The notes below the pieces were generated by a model. It was not told the DNA's origin. It was given only the letters and a program-made list of their open reading frames with translations, and did no database searches. The position numbers were made by a program, and so were the translations under genes. A DNA stretch of 14,728 bases from an uncultured bacterium (lineage in GTDB: Bacteria; Patescibacteriota; Minisyncoccia; Phycocordibacterales; CAIZLB01): NCBI GenBank assembly GCA_903864515.1, contig CAIPFZ010000021.1, forward strand, positions 1 through 14,728. The letters are read 5' to 3'. Positions within the stretch are counted from its first letter, which is position 1. Every line of letters begins with the position of its first letter. Below, piece after piece: positions 13,806 through 14,728 of the stretch.

Positions 13806-14714
13806 CTACGGTGCAGGGACGACTGGTCTATCTTCTGGTACTATTATTACTGGCGGGTCTCCTCGTGGTCTACGAGGCAAATTTTGGCACGATTTTGTAA
13901 TAAGATCATAAAATTGTCCGCTCGAACAAGATGGGACTATTGTACCATTTGTAATGCCGTCAACTTGATCAACTGTTACTAAAGGAGTATTACTACCAAC
14001 ACCAACAACCACAATAAGTGGATTTCCATCTAATCCTGCAGGATATACAATTTCCTTATAAGGTATGATGGGGTCAACTTCTCTAGTTGCTACAATAAGT
14101 TCATTAATTCCATCATCACCCGCATCTCCAGCAACAAACCCTGATCTCTTGCTTATTCTACCAACACCGCTGGGATCATTAGAGTTGCTAATATCAACTT
14201 GAGTTGTCAAAGGACCATATCCAGAGAAGGTGTTACCACTTGCACTTCTAACTGCCTTGTAGCAAACACCAGTTGCGTCATTATCATATGGATGAACTGG
14301 GACTGTAGCTAGGTATTTACTTTGAACCATGGCGGTCGCTGCATTATCAAAGTTTTTACAAAGCGGCGTAGTGTGAGTAACAGCAGCCTCGGCAGTCTTC
14401 ACAAAGAATGCCAACTTATGCGCCCAGTTGTTCTTTTGAATGTTGTTAACAGCAAGCACTGTTTCTTCTTGATTATTTATTGCTATCGTCGTTGCTGGGT
14501 ATACACGATAATCATTATAATACAACTCAGCTGCTTTTCTGAACGACCTCAAGTCTTCAGCTATCTTAGTATCATTAGCTTTCATTCTAGCGCTGGCTAC
14601 ACTGTTCAAAACAACAGCAGATAGTAGGGAGATTATAGCAATAACGACAAGTAGCTCAATTAACGTGAAGGCTTTTTTGAGGTTTGTTGTTTTTGTATTT
14701 TGTATTTTTGACAT
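13806..14714 (-). CDS. type IV pilin-like protein with N-methylation motif
   Basis: This is a class III prepilin or pseudopilin-like protein, expected to be cut by prepilin peptidase and exported through a type IV pilus or related machine. The 302-aa product starts with a short basic leader ending KKA, then FTLIELLVVIAIISLLSAVVLNSV, with the cut predicted between Ala15 and Phe16 and the conserved mature Glu5 at Glu20. A long helix follows (KANDTKIAEDLRSFRKAAELYYNDY). The globular part has two Cys pairs (LCKNF with GVCYK; PSCSSGQF with KSCQN) that may form disulfides. A hydrophobic stretch, AHKLAFFVKTAEAA, lies near 98-111. The C-terminus is a Pro/Arg-rich tail (RRPRGDPPVIIVPEDRPVVP). Only 14 nt of upstream sequence are available, with no ribosome-binding site. 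Major pilin versus minor pseudopilin cannot be decided; the length suggests a minor component. Confidence 0.85.
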   Translation of the reverse strand: MSKIQNTKTTNLKKAFTLIELLVVIAIISLLSAVVLNSVASARMKANDTKIAEDLRSFRKAAELYYNDYRVYPATTIAINNQEETVLAVNNIQKNNWAHKLAFFVKTAEAAVTHTTPLCKNFDNAATAMVQSKYLATVPVHPYDNDATGVCYKAVRSASGNTFSGYGPLTTQVDISNSNDPSGVGRISKRSGFVAGDAGDDGINELIVATREVDPIIPYKEIVYPAGLDGNPLIVVVGVGSNTPLVTVDQVDGITNGTIVPSCSSGQFYDLITKSCQNLPRRPRGDPPVIIVPEDRPVVPAP

Positions 14715-14728
14715 GTTTTTAAATGTGA

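Overview
The window looks like a chromosomal housekeeping segment from a Candidate Phyla Radiation / Patescibacteria bacterium, probably Parcubacteria-like. This is inferred from compact housekeeping proteins (RpoB 1069 aa, RpoC 1234 aa, without large lineage-specific insertions), an AT-rich composition, a type IV pilin-like protein with an FTLIELLVVIAII leader, and the near absence of Shine-Dalgarno sequences. TAA, TAG and TGA are all used as stops, so there is no sign of a reassigned TGA codon. No phage, transposase, CRISPR, rRNA or complete tRNA was recognised.

Layout. All genes are on the minus strand except rnr. Reading the minus strand from the right: a prepilin-like protein (14714-13806); then, on the plus strand, RNase R (11664-13685), which is convergent with the pilin gene and divergent from the next gene; an unrecognised 157-aa protein (11497-11024); rpsP (10828-10532); khpA (10380-10069); trmD (9810-9109); rpoB (8975-5766); rpoC (5752-2048); dnaG (1936-95). 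A promoter-like signal and a possible start codon at the left edge suggest another minus-strand gene just outside the window.

How the genes fit together. rpoB, rpoC and dnaG read as one run: 13 nt separate rpoB and rpoC, and 111 nt with no convincing promoter separate rpoC and dnaG. Synthesis of RNA polymerase and of the replication primase may therefore be coupled. rpsP, khpA and trmD are the remnant of the classical rpsP-khpA-rimM-trmD-rplS cluster, without rimM and rplS here and broken up by terminators and separate promoters. RNase R adds RNA turnover. The pilin-like protein is a separate surface function.

The most interesting material is between the genes. The rpoB leader has a TTGACA promoter with a perfect DnaA box in its spacer, followed by an attenuator-like hairpin and a second TATAAT next to the start codon. 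The rpoC-dnaG gap has a canonical G-quadruplex motif overlapping a competing hairpin and the only strong Shine-Dalgarno sequence noticed. rpsP appears to be transcribed as a (nearly) leaderless mRNA. The unrecognised 157-aa gene is clearly richer in G+C than its neighbours, carries its own promoter, 5' hairpin and terminator, and its unit is bounded by a 10-bp direct repeat. RpoB has Ser in place of the rifampicin-contact Asp (E. coli D516).
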